Origin: CAVVUC01 sp963751395 | GTDB lineage: Bacteria; Verrucomicrobiota; Verrucomicrobiia; Chthoniobacterales; Chthoniobacteraceae | Reading direction: 5' to 3' | NCBI GenBank assembly: GCA_963751395.1 | Contig: CAVVUC010000003.1 | Coordinates: 682,001-746,000, forward strand | Length of the DNA: 64,000 nucleotides | Part shown: positions 10,801 to 20,798 of the stretch, piece after piece | How positions within the stretch are numbered: position 1 is the first letter of the stretch | How the letters are laid out: each line of letters opens with the position of its first letter | The notes under the pieces: model-generated | What the model was told of the DNA's origin: nothing | What the model saw: the letters and a program-made list of their open reading frames with translations, nothing else | The model's database searches: none | Position numbers and translations under genes: made by a program

Positions 10801-13677
10801 CCCTGGACGCTCACGACGAAGGACGATGCCGTGTCGTCAAATGTCACCGAGTCGCCGTTGAAAAACTTCTCCGAGGTGCCGCTGATCGCCCAATTGGCCG
10901 TTGTGTTCAGGTCCCAGAAGGTCGGGTTCGTGCCGTCGGTGCCTGTCCATTTCAAGTTTCCCGGAGTGTAATCGAAGAGTAGCTGGTTGCTGCCGCCGCT
11001 CAGGTAGGTCGTGCCGCGCCCGGTGAATACGAAGTTCGTTCCGGGCGTGCCGATGATGGGATTGCTTGTGTCGATGACCACGATGCCTGTCCCGGCGGCT
11101 GCGTTCGTGAGGCTGAGGGTCACCGTCGCACCCGACGCATTCAGGCTGTTGGCCGTAAGCGCGGCACCGGTGGTGGGATCGAAGAACAGCGTGCTCGCGC
11201 CCAAAAAGGTGAGCGAGCCGGTGGTCGAACCTTCACCGCCGAGGTTCGCGCCGCTGGCGACTGTCACGTTCGATGTCAGCGAACCGGTGATGTCCACGCG
11301 CCCTGCATTCACGCTGGTCGGGCCGGAGTAAGTGTTCGCGCCAAGGACGAGCGTGCCGGAACCCGACTGGATCAATGCGCCAGTGCCGGAGATGGCGCTG
11401 GCGAAGTCGGTGCCCTGCGTGACGGTGTTGGAGCGGTTCAGCACGAGCGTGCCGTTGTTGCTGATGGTGCTGCTCGCGGAAAGCGAGCCGGTGGTGCCGC
11501 CCGAGCCGAGTTGGAGCGTGCCGTTGCTGATCGTCGTCGCGCCGGTGTTGGTGTTCGCCGCGGTGAGCGTCAACTGGCCGGTGCCGCTCTTGGTCAGGTT
11601 AAGCTTGTTGGTTGTGCCATCGGTCATCAGGCCGCTAAAGGTCGTGGTAATGTCTTGATTGACCGTGAGCGTCTTGTCAGCGGCACCGTTGTTCGTCACA
11701 AAGCTGCCTCCTCCACTCGCGGCACCCGTGCGCTGCAATCCAGCAACGGTCTGATTGAAGCCGTTAAGATCAAAGGTGGAATTCTCTGCCGCACTGGTAG
11801 TGTCCACGTCGAGCACGGTGCCGGTCGGGAGGGTGTTCTCCGCACCAAGCTTCAAGGTGCCGCGCGCGATGCCCGTGACGCCGGTGTAGGTGTTGTTGCC
11901 GCTTGCCGCACTGAGGATGACCGCGCCGCCGGTTCCGCCGGCGTTCGTGCTGATGAACAAGCTCTGGTTGGCTCCGCTGCCGGAAATGCCGCCGCTCACT
12001 GTCAGCGTGGCGTTTGTTCCAGTGCCAATGCGCGCATCCGAGCTGTTGAGCACGACACCTCCAGCCCACTCGGCAGTTGAGTTGGCCACAGCCTGCAACG
12101 AACCGTTAAATGCGCCCGTGCCTGATCCGGGGCCGGTTCCGGCGATGGTGATCGTCTCGCCGGTCACGGTGATGCCGTTGCCCAGCCGCACCGTCGCTCC
12201 AGTGGTTACGCTCGTCTGTCCCGCAGTCGTGCCGAGGGCCGAGTTATTGAGAACGTCGAGGACACCGGCTGTAACGTCCGTGGAACCCGTATAGGTGTTG
12301 GATGCGGAGAGAACAGCCACGCCGCTGTGTGCCCGATTTCGTGAGGTTCACTGCCGCTTCCGGCGAGGATGGCCGCTTGCAGTGCCGCTTTGCACATTGT
12401 AAGGACGTGCCGGTGAGGACTCCGCTGCCTATGATCTGGCCACTGGTAAGTGTCACCGCGCCGACCGTGTCGCTGTTCGTGCCAAGGTCGAGTGTGCCGC
12501 CGTTTACGTTGACGGAACTGGCGTCGGCAAGCGCATTGGTCGCATGCCCGAGGGCCAGCGTGCCGGAGGTGACGGTTGTCGTGCCGGTGTAGTTATTGGT
12601 CGAGTTAAGGGTTAAACTTCCCGAACCGCTTTTTGTAAGGCCGCCCGTGTTCGACGAGGCAAGCGAACTGTTATAGGTGACAGCCTGGCCGTTGGTGTCG
12701 ATGTTGATCGCGCTGCCGCTGCTGATGATCCTTGAAGAGTAATCGACCTGGTTGTTCAAGCTGTATTGCAATGCGCCACCGCCGAAGATGATATTGCCGC
12801 CGCCTCCAAGGGCCTGGGAGTTACCCACGTTGAGTATTCCCGCGTTGATCCTGGTCGTGCCGGAGTAGCTGTTGATGCCGGAAAAAACCAGCGTGCCCGT
12901 TCCAGACTGTGTCACGCCACCCGTGCCGGAGATGACTGTGGCAAAGTCGGTGCCTTGCGTGACGGTATTGGTGCGATTAAAGGCCAGCGTCGCACCGCTG
13001 GCGATGGAAACTGGTGAGGCGACTGCCAGTGCGCCTGTTGTGCCACCATTGCCGATTTGCAATGTGCCCTGGCTGATGACAGTAGCGTCATTGTAGGTAT
13101 TGGAGGCGGAAAGGATCAGTGTTCCAGAGCCGGATTTAGTAAGTTTCACATTATTGGTGCCGCCTCCATTGGAGATCACTCCGCTCACCAAAATAGTTCC
13201 CGTGCCGCCAAAGGTAAACCCGGTTACTCCCCCGGTTCCACGGCTCTTCAACCCACTGCTGATCGTGAGAAGATTGGACGAGTTATTGGTCATCGACAGG
13301 GTGGCCCATCCGATCTGGCTCGATCCGGCGATGATCACTGCGCCGGCGTTGGCATTCATCGTGATGTTTCCGCCGACGCTAAGGCTGGTGCCCGATAGCG
13401 TAATGGGAGCCGTGACTGTCGTGCCGTCGCCAAATATTAACTGATTGATGCTGCGCGATCCATAGTTCGGCTGGCTCGCATAGCTGGTCGAGTTAAATAC
13501 CGCGTTATCCGTCGAGACACTGTCAGCCGGTGCGGTGCCGCCCAGCCAGTTAGTGCCTGTAGCCCATGCCGTGCTTCCTGCGGTGCCGCTCCAGGTGATG
13601 TTTGCGGCGAAGGCGGACGATCCGCCGAACAGCGCGATCGAAACAGCGAAGATTGAGGACAGGATTTTTGTTTTCAT
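7880..13677 (-). CDS. Giant PATR-repeat surface protein with PEP-CTERM anchor (frame broken)
   Basis: The ATG at 13677 begins a signal peptide ending GGSSAFAANITW. About 1900 codons of autotransporter-associated beta-strand repeats follow, with the recurring core S-G-x-G-T-L-x-L-x-x-x-N-T-Y-T-G-x-T and the next strand GTLxLG; I count well over a dozen copies. The C-terminus carries the PEP-CTERM sorting signal: VPEPGTIGLLAVGAIGGLLL followed by an Arg cluster, which directs anchoring by the exosortase pathway. The frame is continuous in blocks 13677-12370, 12320-10840, 10790-10600, 10680-9300, 9233-9050 and 9055-7880, so at least five indels interrupt it. There is no beta-barrel, so this is not a true type V autotransporter. 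It is probably an extracellular adhesin or matrix protein. Confidence 0.85.
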
Positions 13678-14037
13678 GGGTTGGGATAGGTGTTGTTCGA
13701 GTTTTGGGGTATTGGTTTACTGCGGAAATTGTTAACGGAGGTTTCTTTAGGTAATCGGAAAACCGTTCCGGCTCTGCGCTGCTGAGTTTCGCTTTTGGAG
13801 CGACTCGAATAAGGCGGGGTTCATGGGCGTATTGGGGCGGTTATTTGGGTTCTGTAAGAGGGCAGCCGAGGATCTAACCAGTTATAGATTATCAAATCGC
13901 GTTTTGATTTCTATACAAAATTGCGTCTAATTTCATAGAACCTGCGCCACTGCCAAACAGCCCGGCTAGTCCCCGCGGAAGCACCCGTCTCAGGTGCTTA
14001 AACGCGGCCCGCTTTCAAGGAATTCTGATTTACCGAG
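13678..14037. other. Long leader region between LacI gene and PATR gene
   Basis: These 360 bases hold no gene. The part 13885-13945 is AT-rich compared with its surroundings and includes the palindrome described separately. The remaining ~210 bases up to the PATR start would be a long 5' leader if transcription begins there. I see no clear Shine-Dalgarno sequence before ATG 13677 and no recognised riboswitch. Confidence 0.5.
13891..13908. promoter_or_regulatory. LacI-type operator candidate
   Basis: The 18 bases atcaaatcgcgttttgat form a near-perfect palindrome (8 of 9 pairs) around a central CG, the architecture preferred by LacI/GalR regulators. It lies just after the LacI-family gene and ~215 bases before the PATR gene, in the only AT-rich patch of the gap. 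Minus-strand text ttgtat and gataat flank it, so it may overlap a promoter. The link to this regulator is inference. Confidence 0.45.
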
Positions 14038-15144
14038 TTAAGAAGATTGCTTGTCCCCTGACGGGACCGGGCCTGTGGATTCCCCGACATATAGCTCGCA
14101 TGGGAACAAGATGGTCCTCATGGATTCAGCCCGGTTTTGGATTCGATAAAGGAGACGCTTGAGCGCGGCGGCACCCATGGCCTCGTAGGACGCGGTCACA
14201 CTGGTAAGCCGGGGAAGATTGGCGGGCACGACGTCCGGCCGATGGAAGCCCGTGATCGAGACATCCTGCGGCACCCGCACTTGATGAGCGGTCAACCATG
14301 CGTAAAGCTGCTGCCCGACCGGCTCGGAGACACAAATCCAGGCGCGCACACCTTGTTCAATCAGATCTCCCACCTGCGCGTTAAAGGGATCGCAACTCAC
14401 CTGCGGATCCAGCAGCGCCTGCAGGCTGGTATCTACAATCCATTCGGGCCGATATTCGATTCCGATCCCCTTGAGCGCGGCGACGTAACTCGCATACCGG
14501 ATGTTAGCCCAATGCACCTCACTGCAAGCACCCAGGAACCCGATCTTGCGGTGTCCCAGTTCGTAGAGATGCTTTACCAGCATCTCTACGCCACGGTGAT
14601 TGTCGATGCCGATCAAGTCGTGCTCGACTCCCGGATACTCGTGCGTGATGGAAACCACCGGCATCGTGCGGCTGATCTCCCGAACGACTTTTGCCGGCCA
14701 TCGGAAGACAAAGATGACACCTGAAAGCTGCCCCGCCCGCATGGCCGGTGGCTGAAGCTTGGGATCGAGAATCTGCGCGGCATTTTCCGGCTTGGTGTAG
14801 TGGATGATCAAGGAGGCGTTCAGGTTCATTGCCGCTTCGCTAAGGCCGGTAAGATAAGGAGCGGGTATGTGGGTTTGCGCTGTCTCGATCAGCACTCCGA
14901 CGTTCTGAAGGGCTTGATCCCTCTTAAGATAACGGGCCCGGTAAGCCTTGGGCAGCGAGTAACCCACCTCAGCCGCCGTCTGCAAAACCAAGGCGCGCGT
15001 CTTGGAAGAGGTGGTCGGAATACGAGTAAGCGCCCTGGACACTGTTGCCACGGAGATGTTGAGCTTCTCGGCGATCGTCCGCATGGTCGCGGATCTCTTG
15101 CCGTTGTTGGCGGGCTGTTCCGGCTCGTGATTGTTGGTGTCCAT
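14038..15144 (-). CDS. LacI/GalR-family transcriptional regulator
   Basis: The protein is intact at 368 residues. The helix-turn-helix MRTIAEKLNISVATVSRAL sits at residues ~21-39, followed by a hinge region and a periplasmic-binding-like sensor domain (NVGVLIETAQTHIPAPYLTG, HRKIGFLGACSEVHW, DVSITGFHRPD). I chose ATG 15144; an upstream TTG at 15201 is in frame but has no merit. The gene lies downstream of ligA and upstream of the PATR gene on one strand. The effector sugar cannot be read from sequence. Likely targets are itself and the PATR gene, given the palindrome between them. Confidence 0.85.
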   Translation of the reverse strand: MDTNNHEPEQPANNGKRSATMRTIAEKLNISVATVSRALTRIPTTSSKTRALVLQTAAEVGYSLPKAYRARYLKRDQALQNVGVLIETAQTHIPAPYLTGLSEAAMNLNASLIIHYTKPENAAQILDPKLQPPAMRAGQLSGVIFVFRWPAKVVREISRTMPVVSITHEYPGVEHDLIGIDNHRGVEMLVKHLYELGHRKIGFLGACSEVHWANIRYASYVAALKGIGIEYRPEWIVDTSLQALLDPQVSCDPFNAQVGDLIEQGVRAWICVSEPVGQQLYAWLTAHQVRVPQDVSITGFHRPDVVPANLPRLTSVTASYEAMGAAALKRLLYRIQNRAESMRTILFPCELYVGESTGPVPSGDKQSS

Positions 15145-15275
15145 GTTTCGGAAATTATCTGTAATTCTTTGCCCGACGATTGCAAGCTCTCTGTAGGGCA
15201 AAGGCCATTTTTATTTGGGTAGTTTTAACCGATTTCGGCCTACTTACGGAGTGAGGAGCGTAGGGGCCAAATGCT

Positions 15276-17621
15276 CTACAGCAGGCTGTCTTGCGTTGGG
15301 GGCTTTGCAGGCTGGGTGATGCCGAGCATCGCCAAGAATCGGTTCCTCGGTCAGAATTTCGACTCCGAGTTCGCGGGCCTTGTCGAGCTTGGAGCCGGCG
15401 CTTTCGCCCGCCAGCACGTAGTCGGTGTTCTTGCTCACGGAGCCGGTGACGTTGCCGCCGGCTTCGCGGATGAGCGCGGAGGCTTCGTCGCGGGAGAGCG
15501 TGGGCAGCGTGCCGGTGAGGACGAAGGTTTTGCCGGCGAACGGGTGGCGCGGTTGCGGCGGCGGCTTTCGTCGAGCCGCGCGGGCGAGATGCCGAGTTTC
15601 TCCAAGCGCGCCAGAACCGTCGCGCCCGGCTGGCGCTCGCGAACCAGTCGAGCATCGCCTGCGCGGCGACGGGGCCGACCACGACCACGGCGTCGCGCGG
15701 GGCGGCGTCTTTCTTCTTCGAGGGTTGCGCGAAACCGGCGGCGATGAGTTCCTGGCCGGCGGTGTCTGCTTCCTCTTTGCGCTTTTCCTCGCGCAGGCGC
15801 TGCAGTTCCAGCACGTCGCGCAGCAGCTTCGAGCGGGCGAGGTCTTCGAGGGTTTCGTGGAACTGCGCGAGGTCGTAGGCGGTCTGCTCGCCGACTTCGG
15901 GAATCGCCAGCGCGTGAATCCAGCGGTGCAGCGGCAGGGTGCGGGCGCGCTCCAGCGCCTCGATGACCTTGGCGGCGTTCTTCTCGCCGAAGACGCGCGG
16001 TTCGTCGTCGGTGCCGAGGTTGAGCGTGGCGAGTTGTTCTTGCGGTCAGGTCGAAGAGGTCGAGCGGTTCGTTCACCAGGCCGCGCTCGACGAGTTTCTC
16101 GGCGACGATGCCGCCGAGCGATTCGATGTCGAGCGCCTTGCGCTGGGCGAAGTATTCGACGCGGCGGGTCTTCTGCGCGGGACAGCCGGCGACGTTCTGG
16201 CAGCGCCAGGCGACTTCCTCGGTTTCGCCGCCGGAAACTTTCTCCTTCGCGATCGGCCCGCCGCACGCGGGGCATTTGCCGCCGATGTGCGCGACGAAAT
16301 CGAACTCCTTCGCGCCGGCGGGCCGCTTGGTTTTCACCACCTCGACGACTTCGGGGATCACCATGCCGGCTTTGCGGATGACGACGGTGTCGCCGATGCG
16401 GATGTCTTTGCGGCGGATTTCGTCCTCGTTGTGCAGCGTGGCGCGGGAGATGGTCGAGCCTTGGACGAAGACCGGTTCGAGTTCGGCCACGGGCGTGAGC
16501 ACGCCGGTGCGGCCGACCTGGACGGTGATGGCGCTGCAGCACGGTCTCGGCGGGCGTGATCCACGGGATCGGCTTGTGGACGATGGCGTAGCCGGGCGCG
16601 CGGGTCTTGGCCGGGATGCGCGCCCAGTCGGCGATGCGGTTCACCTTGAGCACGATGCCGTCGATCTCGTAGGGCAACTGCCGTGCGCAGGTCGCGCTCC
16701 TCGTCGTAGCCGCAGACGACTTCCTCGCGGTAGACGCTGGAGCACCTCCTCGATGTCCTGGCAGACCCACCAGCGCGCGCTGCGTGGGCAGGCCGAACCT
16801 GCCGAGCGCCTCCAGCATCTCGCGCGTGCGTCTCGAACTCGATGCCCTCGCACGCGCCGACGGCGTAGAACACGGCGCTGATCGGGCGCTGCGCGACGAG
16901 GCGCGGGTCGAGTTGCTTGAGCGTGCCGGCGGTGGCGTTGCGGGCGTTGGGGAAGGTCTTCTCGCCGGCGGCTTCGAGTTTCGCGTTCAGCGCCTCGAAA
17001 TCCTCCGTGGCGATGTAGGCCTCGCCGCGCACTTCGAGCAGCGCGGGCGGGTTCTTCAGATTCAAGCTCCAGCGGAATCGCGCGGACGGTGCGGAGGTTG
17101 GCGGTGATGTCGTCGCCGGACTGGCCGTCGCCGCGCGTGACGCCGAGCGCGAGCTTGCCGTGCCGGTAGTGGACGCCGATGGAGACGCCGTCCACCTTCG
17201 GCTCCATGACGTATTCCACGCGGTCGCGGCCGAGATGCTTGCGGATGGTGTTGTCGAAGTCGAGCAGCGCGGCAGCGTGTTCTCGTCCTGCAGCCGATTG
17301 CGCTTCTCGCGGTCCGGTTCCTCGTCGCTGTCGGGATGTTCCGCGGCATCGACCTTCTCCAGCGAAAGCATCGGCTGGAGATGCTTCACGCGCGCGAAGC
17401 CTTCCGTCGGCGCGCCGCCCACGCGCTGGGTCGGGGAATCGGGCGTGACGAGTTCGGGGAACTTCGCTTCGAGGTCGAGCAAGCTCGCGATAGAGCTGGT
17501 CGTATTCGTAGTCGGAAACGGCAGGCGCAGCCTCGACGTAGTAGCGCCGGTTGTGCTCCTCAATTTCCTGCCGCAGTCTGGCGACTTGCGCGCGCGCTTT
17601 TTGGATCTCGGAATTGGACAT
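15276..17621 (-). CDS. ligA: NAD-dependent DNA ligase LigA (frame broken)
   Basis: LigA seals nicks during replication and repair using NAD. The N-terminus (QEIEEHNRRYYVEAAPAVSD), the adenylation motif YVMEPKVDGVSIGVHYRHG with the KxDG lysine, the OB-fold text VVIRKAGMVIPEVVEVVKTK, the four-cysteine zinc finger (CPACGGPI and CQNVAGCPAQ) and the BRCT domain (FVLTGTLPTLSRDEASALI and TDYVLAGESAGSKLDKA) are all present in order. They are spread over three frames, with breaks near 17480, 17290, 16800, 16690, 16540, 16040, 15560 and 15330. In the frame ending FLAMLGITQPAK the stop lies at 15276. The 5' end overlaps the end of the VanZ-like gene by 62 bases. Confidence 0.92.
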
Positions 17622-18036
17622 AGATGGATCGAATCACGATCGCGCCGAGCGTAGCACCCGCGCTGTCGGCAAGCCAGTCAAAGACATCCGCCCCGCTGCG
17701 GCCCGGCGTCCAGAGTTGATGGATCTCGTCGGTCATGCCGTAAATGGAAACGGCCAGGATCGAAAGCAGCACGATCTTTTTCCACGACCACGCGGTGCTG
17801 TAACGCAGTGCGACCGCGAGAATCGCCGAGCCGGTCGCGAACGCGATGGCGTGACAGATTTTGTCGAAAAAGCGGAGGTCGAACATCATCGGTTCGAGCT
17901 TTTCGCCGGGCATCGAGGACAGCCAGATGATCGCGAGCGCCCAGCAGATGAACGCCGTCCAGCAGGCTCTGCGAAATAGGGAATGGAATCGGTCTTTCAA
18001 TGGAAGCGGTGTGTGGATGTATAGTGGTTTCATCAT
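17560..18036 (-). CDS. VanZ-like membrane protein
   Basis: The 158-residue protein has three to four hydrophobic segments, the first around ACWTAFICWALAIIWLSS. It carries the VanZ-family signature DEIHQLWTPGRSGADVFDWL near residue 120, followed by ADSAGATLGAIVI. VanZ-like proteins are small inner-membrane proteins; the founder gives low-level teicoplanin resistance, but most relatives have no known role. Two adjacent ATG codons (18036, 18033) are possible starts; both overlap the start of the divergent kinase gene at 18035. The C-terminal coding end overlaps the ligA start. Confidence 0.8.
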   Translation of the reverse strand: MMKPLYIHTPLPLKDRFHSLFRRACWTAFICWALAIIWLSSMPGEKLEPMMFDLRFFDKICHAIAFATGSAILAVALRYSTAWSWKKIVLLSILAVSIYGMTDEIHQLWTPGRSGADVFDWLADSAGATLGAIVIRSIYVQFRDPKSARASRQTAAGN

Positions 18037-18969
18037 GCGTGCAAAGAAACTTGTGCTCGGCATCGAAGGCGGCGGGACGAAGACCGATTGGGTGCTGATC
18101 GCGCCGGACTCGGGCGAAGTTTTGCGGCACGGCTCGCTGCCGGCGGCGAACTTGCGGACCATCACCGACGAAGCGCTGGAGCGGATTTTTCGCGTGCTGC
18201 CGGACGACGCGACGCACGTCGGCGCGTTCCTCGCGGGTTGCGTGAACGGAGGAGGATCGCGCGCGGTTGCATGCGCTCGCGCAAAAGGTGTGGCCGGGCG
18301 CGCGGATCACAGTCGGCAGCGATCGCGACTCCGGTTTTGCGACGGCATTTGGCGATGGCGACGGGATCACCGTGATCGCCGGCACGGGCTCGGCGGTCAC
18401 AGGGCGCCGGGGCGGGCGCATCGAAAAGGCGGGCGGCTGGGGGCAGTTGCTCGGCGATAGAGGCGGCGGCTACAATCTCGCGGTGCAGGCGCTGCGGCAT
18501 GGTGCTGTCGAACTACGACCTCGACCATCGCATCACGCCGCTCGCGGAGAAGATCCTGCGCGTGCTCGGTCTGAACCGGCTCGAAGACCTCGTGGGTTGG
18601 GCGACGAAGGCCGACAAGATGGCCGTCGCGCAAGCTCGCGCCCGGCGATGTTCACCGCTGCGAGTCGGGGTGACGACGGAGATGACCGCTGCGATTCAGA
18701 TTGGCGCGCGGATGCTGGCGGATTTCACATGCGCGGTGGCGCGGCGGCTTGAGTTCGACGCGCCCGATGTGCAGCTCCTCGGCGGCTTGTTTGTGCATCA
18801 CCCGGAGTATTTCGATCTTTTCAAAGACTACCTCAGCGAAAATCTTCCGAACGCTCGTGTCGAGATTTGCACGGAGTCCGGCGCGATGGGCGCGGCATGG
18901 CTGGCGGCGGATTTGGAAATGCGGAATGCGAAACGCGGAATGCGGAACGAAGACGGCGCACGGCAGTGA
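18035..18969 (+). CDS. BadF/BadG-type ATPase, probable N-acetylglucosamine kinase (frame broken)
   Basis: The start LVLGIEGGGTKTDWVLIAP is the phosphate-1 loop of the ASKHA sugar-kinase fold. DRDSGFATAFGDGDGITVIA and GTGSAVTGRRGGRIEKAGGW with GDRGGGYNLAVQALRH follow in a second frame, and LLGGLFVHHPEYFDLFKDYL in a third; breaks are near 18245 and 18490. This is the pattern of N-acetylglucosamine or N-acetylmuramic acid kinases. The next gene, 20 bases on, is murQ, which acts on MurNAc-6-phosphate, so a kinase for MurNAc or GlcNAc in cell-wall recycling is likely. The last ~12 codons run through a GAATGCGGAA repeat. Confidence 0.8.
18916..18951. repeat. GAATGCGGAA short tandem repeat
   Basis: Three imperfect copies of gaatgcggaa (aaatgcggaa, tgcgaaacgcggaa, tgcggaacgaa) run through the last codons of the sugar-kinase gene. 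The unit resembles the GAATGACGAA repeat near 34,240. Both lie at the 3' end of a gene. Confidence 0.5.
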
Positions 18970-18988
18970 CGCGGAGCTTGCGGTCGCG

Positions 18989-19789
18989 ATGACGGAGCAG
19001 CGGAATCCGCGCTCGGAGAATCTGGATGAACTCCCGACGCAGGCGATGGTCGATCTTTTCGTTTCGGAGGAAGAATCGCGTCGTCGAGGCGCTCGCGGCG
19101 TTGTCGGGAGTGCGCTTGCGGCGGCGGTCGATCTGGCGAGCGATGCGCTGCGCAATGGCGGACGACTTTTTTACATCGGCGCGGGCACGAGCGGACGGCT
19201 CGGCGTGCTGGATGCGAGCGAGATTCCGCCGACGTTCGGCGCGCCGCCGGAACTGGTGCAGGGAATCATCGCGGGCGGCGCGACGGCGTTGCACCGCGCG
19301 GTCGAAGGCGCGGAAGATCAGGCGGAACTTGGCGCGTTGGCGTTGCCGAGCGCGGAGTGACGCGCGGCCGATGTCGTGTGCGGCATCACCGCGAGCGGGC
19401 GCACGCCTTTTGTCCTCGGCGCTCTGCAGCGGGCACGCGAGATCGGCGCGAACACGGTTCTGCTCACGTGCAATCCCGCCCGCCACCGCGACGGAACGCC
19501 GTGGGACGTCGAGATCGACCTCCCGACAGGCCCGGAACTCGTCACCGGCTCGACGCGCCTCAAGGCCGGCACGGCGACAAAACTCGCGCTCAACATCCTC
19601 TCGACCTGCGCGATGATCCGCCTCGGCAAGGTGCGCGGCAACTTGATGGTCGATCTCCACATTTCCAACACCAAACTACGCGACCGGGCGACGCGACTCG
19701 TGAGCGAGGTTCGTGGTTGTTCTTATGAAAAAGCGAGGGAGGCTCTCGATCAAAACGGGTGGGATGTGCGCGCTTGTTTACAAAAATAG
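18989..19789 (+). CDS. murQ: N-acetylmuramic acid 6-phosphate etherase MurQ (frame broken)
   Basis: MurQ removes the lactyl ether of MurNAc-6-P, giving GlcNAc-6-P and D-lactate in the cytoplasm. The SIS-domain text GGRLFYIGAGTSGRLGVLDA, SEIPPTFGAPPELVQGIIAG and CGITASGRTPFVLGALQRAR are near-diagnostic, and the tail SYEKAREALDQNGWDVRACL is the usual UBA-like end. The frame breaks near 19355, and two compensating indels probably lie between 19076 and 19130, where the other frame reads SRVVEALAALSG. The total (~266 codons) is slightly short of the usual 295-300. It sits directly after the kinase gene, apparently in one operon. Confidence 0.9.
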
Positions 19790-19980
19790 CCGGGAGTAAA
19801 AACCTAGCCATCTATTGGCTAAATCTCGACAGGCGACAGACACATTTCCGGGCATATACACCTCAAGCCGATTTATTTTACTCTGTAGAACGCACTTTTT
19901 TGAGTGTTTGGGACCGCTGGCACAGGCGTTGCTTAATGGCTGGCGTTCGTATCAGACGAACGGGGGAAAAGACAAAGGGG

Positions 19981-20045
19981 CAGCTCGGCCGGAGGGGAGC
20001 ATTGCAAGGTCCGGGGGGAACCTTGCAACAGGGCCGGCCGAGCTG
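19981..20045. terminator. Large nested stem-loop between convergent genes
   Basis: Two perfect inverted repeats are nested: cagctcggccgg (19981-19992) with ccggccgagctg (20034-20045), and ttgcaaggt (20002-20010) with accttgcaa (20020-20028). The structure lies between the convergent ends of murQ and scpA, with a short C-run and ttttc beyond it. A bidirectional terminator is likely; the composite design also fits a dispersed palindromic element. Confidence 0.55.
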
Positions 20046-20066
20046 TATCCCCCCTTTTCAGGGGCG

Positions 20067-20798
20067 TTAAAGGGCGCGATTCTCAGCGCGAACGATCTCG
20101 ATCTCGCCGAACTCGCTCGGCTGAAGAACGCGGATTTGTTTCAGTCGAATCAACTCCAGCACGGCAAGGAATGTCACCACCACTTCGGTTCGCGATGCCG
20201 CGCCCGCGAAGAGTTCGGAAAACTTGAGCGCGACGTTCGACGCGGTCATTTTTATGATGACGTCGATCTTGTCCGACACGGTGAAATTCTCCTCGAAAAT
20301 CTCGCGGAGATTTTCCACCTTGTTCAGCCTCTTGAGCACGTTCTGGAATGCGTTGATCAAGTCGAACATGCTCACCTCCCCGATGGGGCGGTCCGCTGTG
20401 AAATCCGGTTTCTCTGGCGTGCGCGAAAACAAATTCTCCCGCGCGATTTCCCGCTGCTGCAATGTCGCGGCCGCGTCCTTGAACTTTTTGTATTCGAGCA
20501 ACTGGCGCACGAGTTCCCAGCGCGGATCGTCCTCCTCGGCCATCTCCTCGGGCGGCTGCTGGCTGACCGGCAGGAGGCTGCGGCTCTTGATGTAGATGAG
20601 GTTCGCAGCCATCACCACGAAATCGCCGGCCACATCGAGGTCGAGAATTTTGAACACCTCGAGATAGGCGAGATACTGCTTGGTGATGTGCTCGATCGGG
20701 ATGTCGTAGATGTCGATCTCGTCGCGTTTGATGAGGTAGAGCAACAGATCGAGCGGTCCTTCAAAGACCTCCAGCTTCACTTTGTATTCGTTTTCCAT
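20067..20798 (-). CDS. scpA: Segregation and condensation protein A (kleisin)
   Basis: The protein is intact at 243 residues. The N-terminal text VKLEVFEGPLDLLLYLIKRD and EIDIYDIPIEHITKQYLAYL is the ScpA signature, and AANLIYIKSRSLLP and the C-terminal winged-helix region (VTFLAVLELIRLKQIRVLQP) follow in the usual order. ScpA links the SMC heads with ScpB in chromosome condensation. No scpB is visible next to it: downstream is the stem-loop and upstream is a gap of ~310 bases with a gene remnant. Confidence 0.93.
   Translation of the reverse strand: MENEYKVKLEVFEGPLDLLLYLIKRDEIDIYDIPIEHITKQYLAYLEVFKILDLDVAGDFVVMAANLIYIKSRSLLPVSQQPPEEMAEEDDPRWELVRQLLEYKKFKDAAATLQQREIARENLFSRTPEKPDFTADRPIGEVSMFDLINAFQNVLKRLNKVENLREIFEENFTVSDKIDVIIKMTASNVALKFSELFAGAASRTEVVVTFLAVLELIRLKQIRVLQPSEFGEIEIVRAENRAL

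Noticed and set aside
10000..12300. Periodic repeats that might suggest a CRISPR array
   Set aside because: The periodicity is at the protein level (PATR strands) with variable DNA, no constant direct repeat or uniform spacers, and no cas genes.
15145..15275. Hairpin tttgccc/gggcaaa after ligA as terminator
   Set aside because: The loop is more than 20 bases and there is no T-run on the minus strand; too weak to list.
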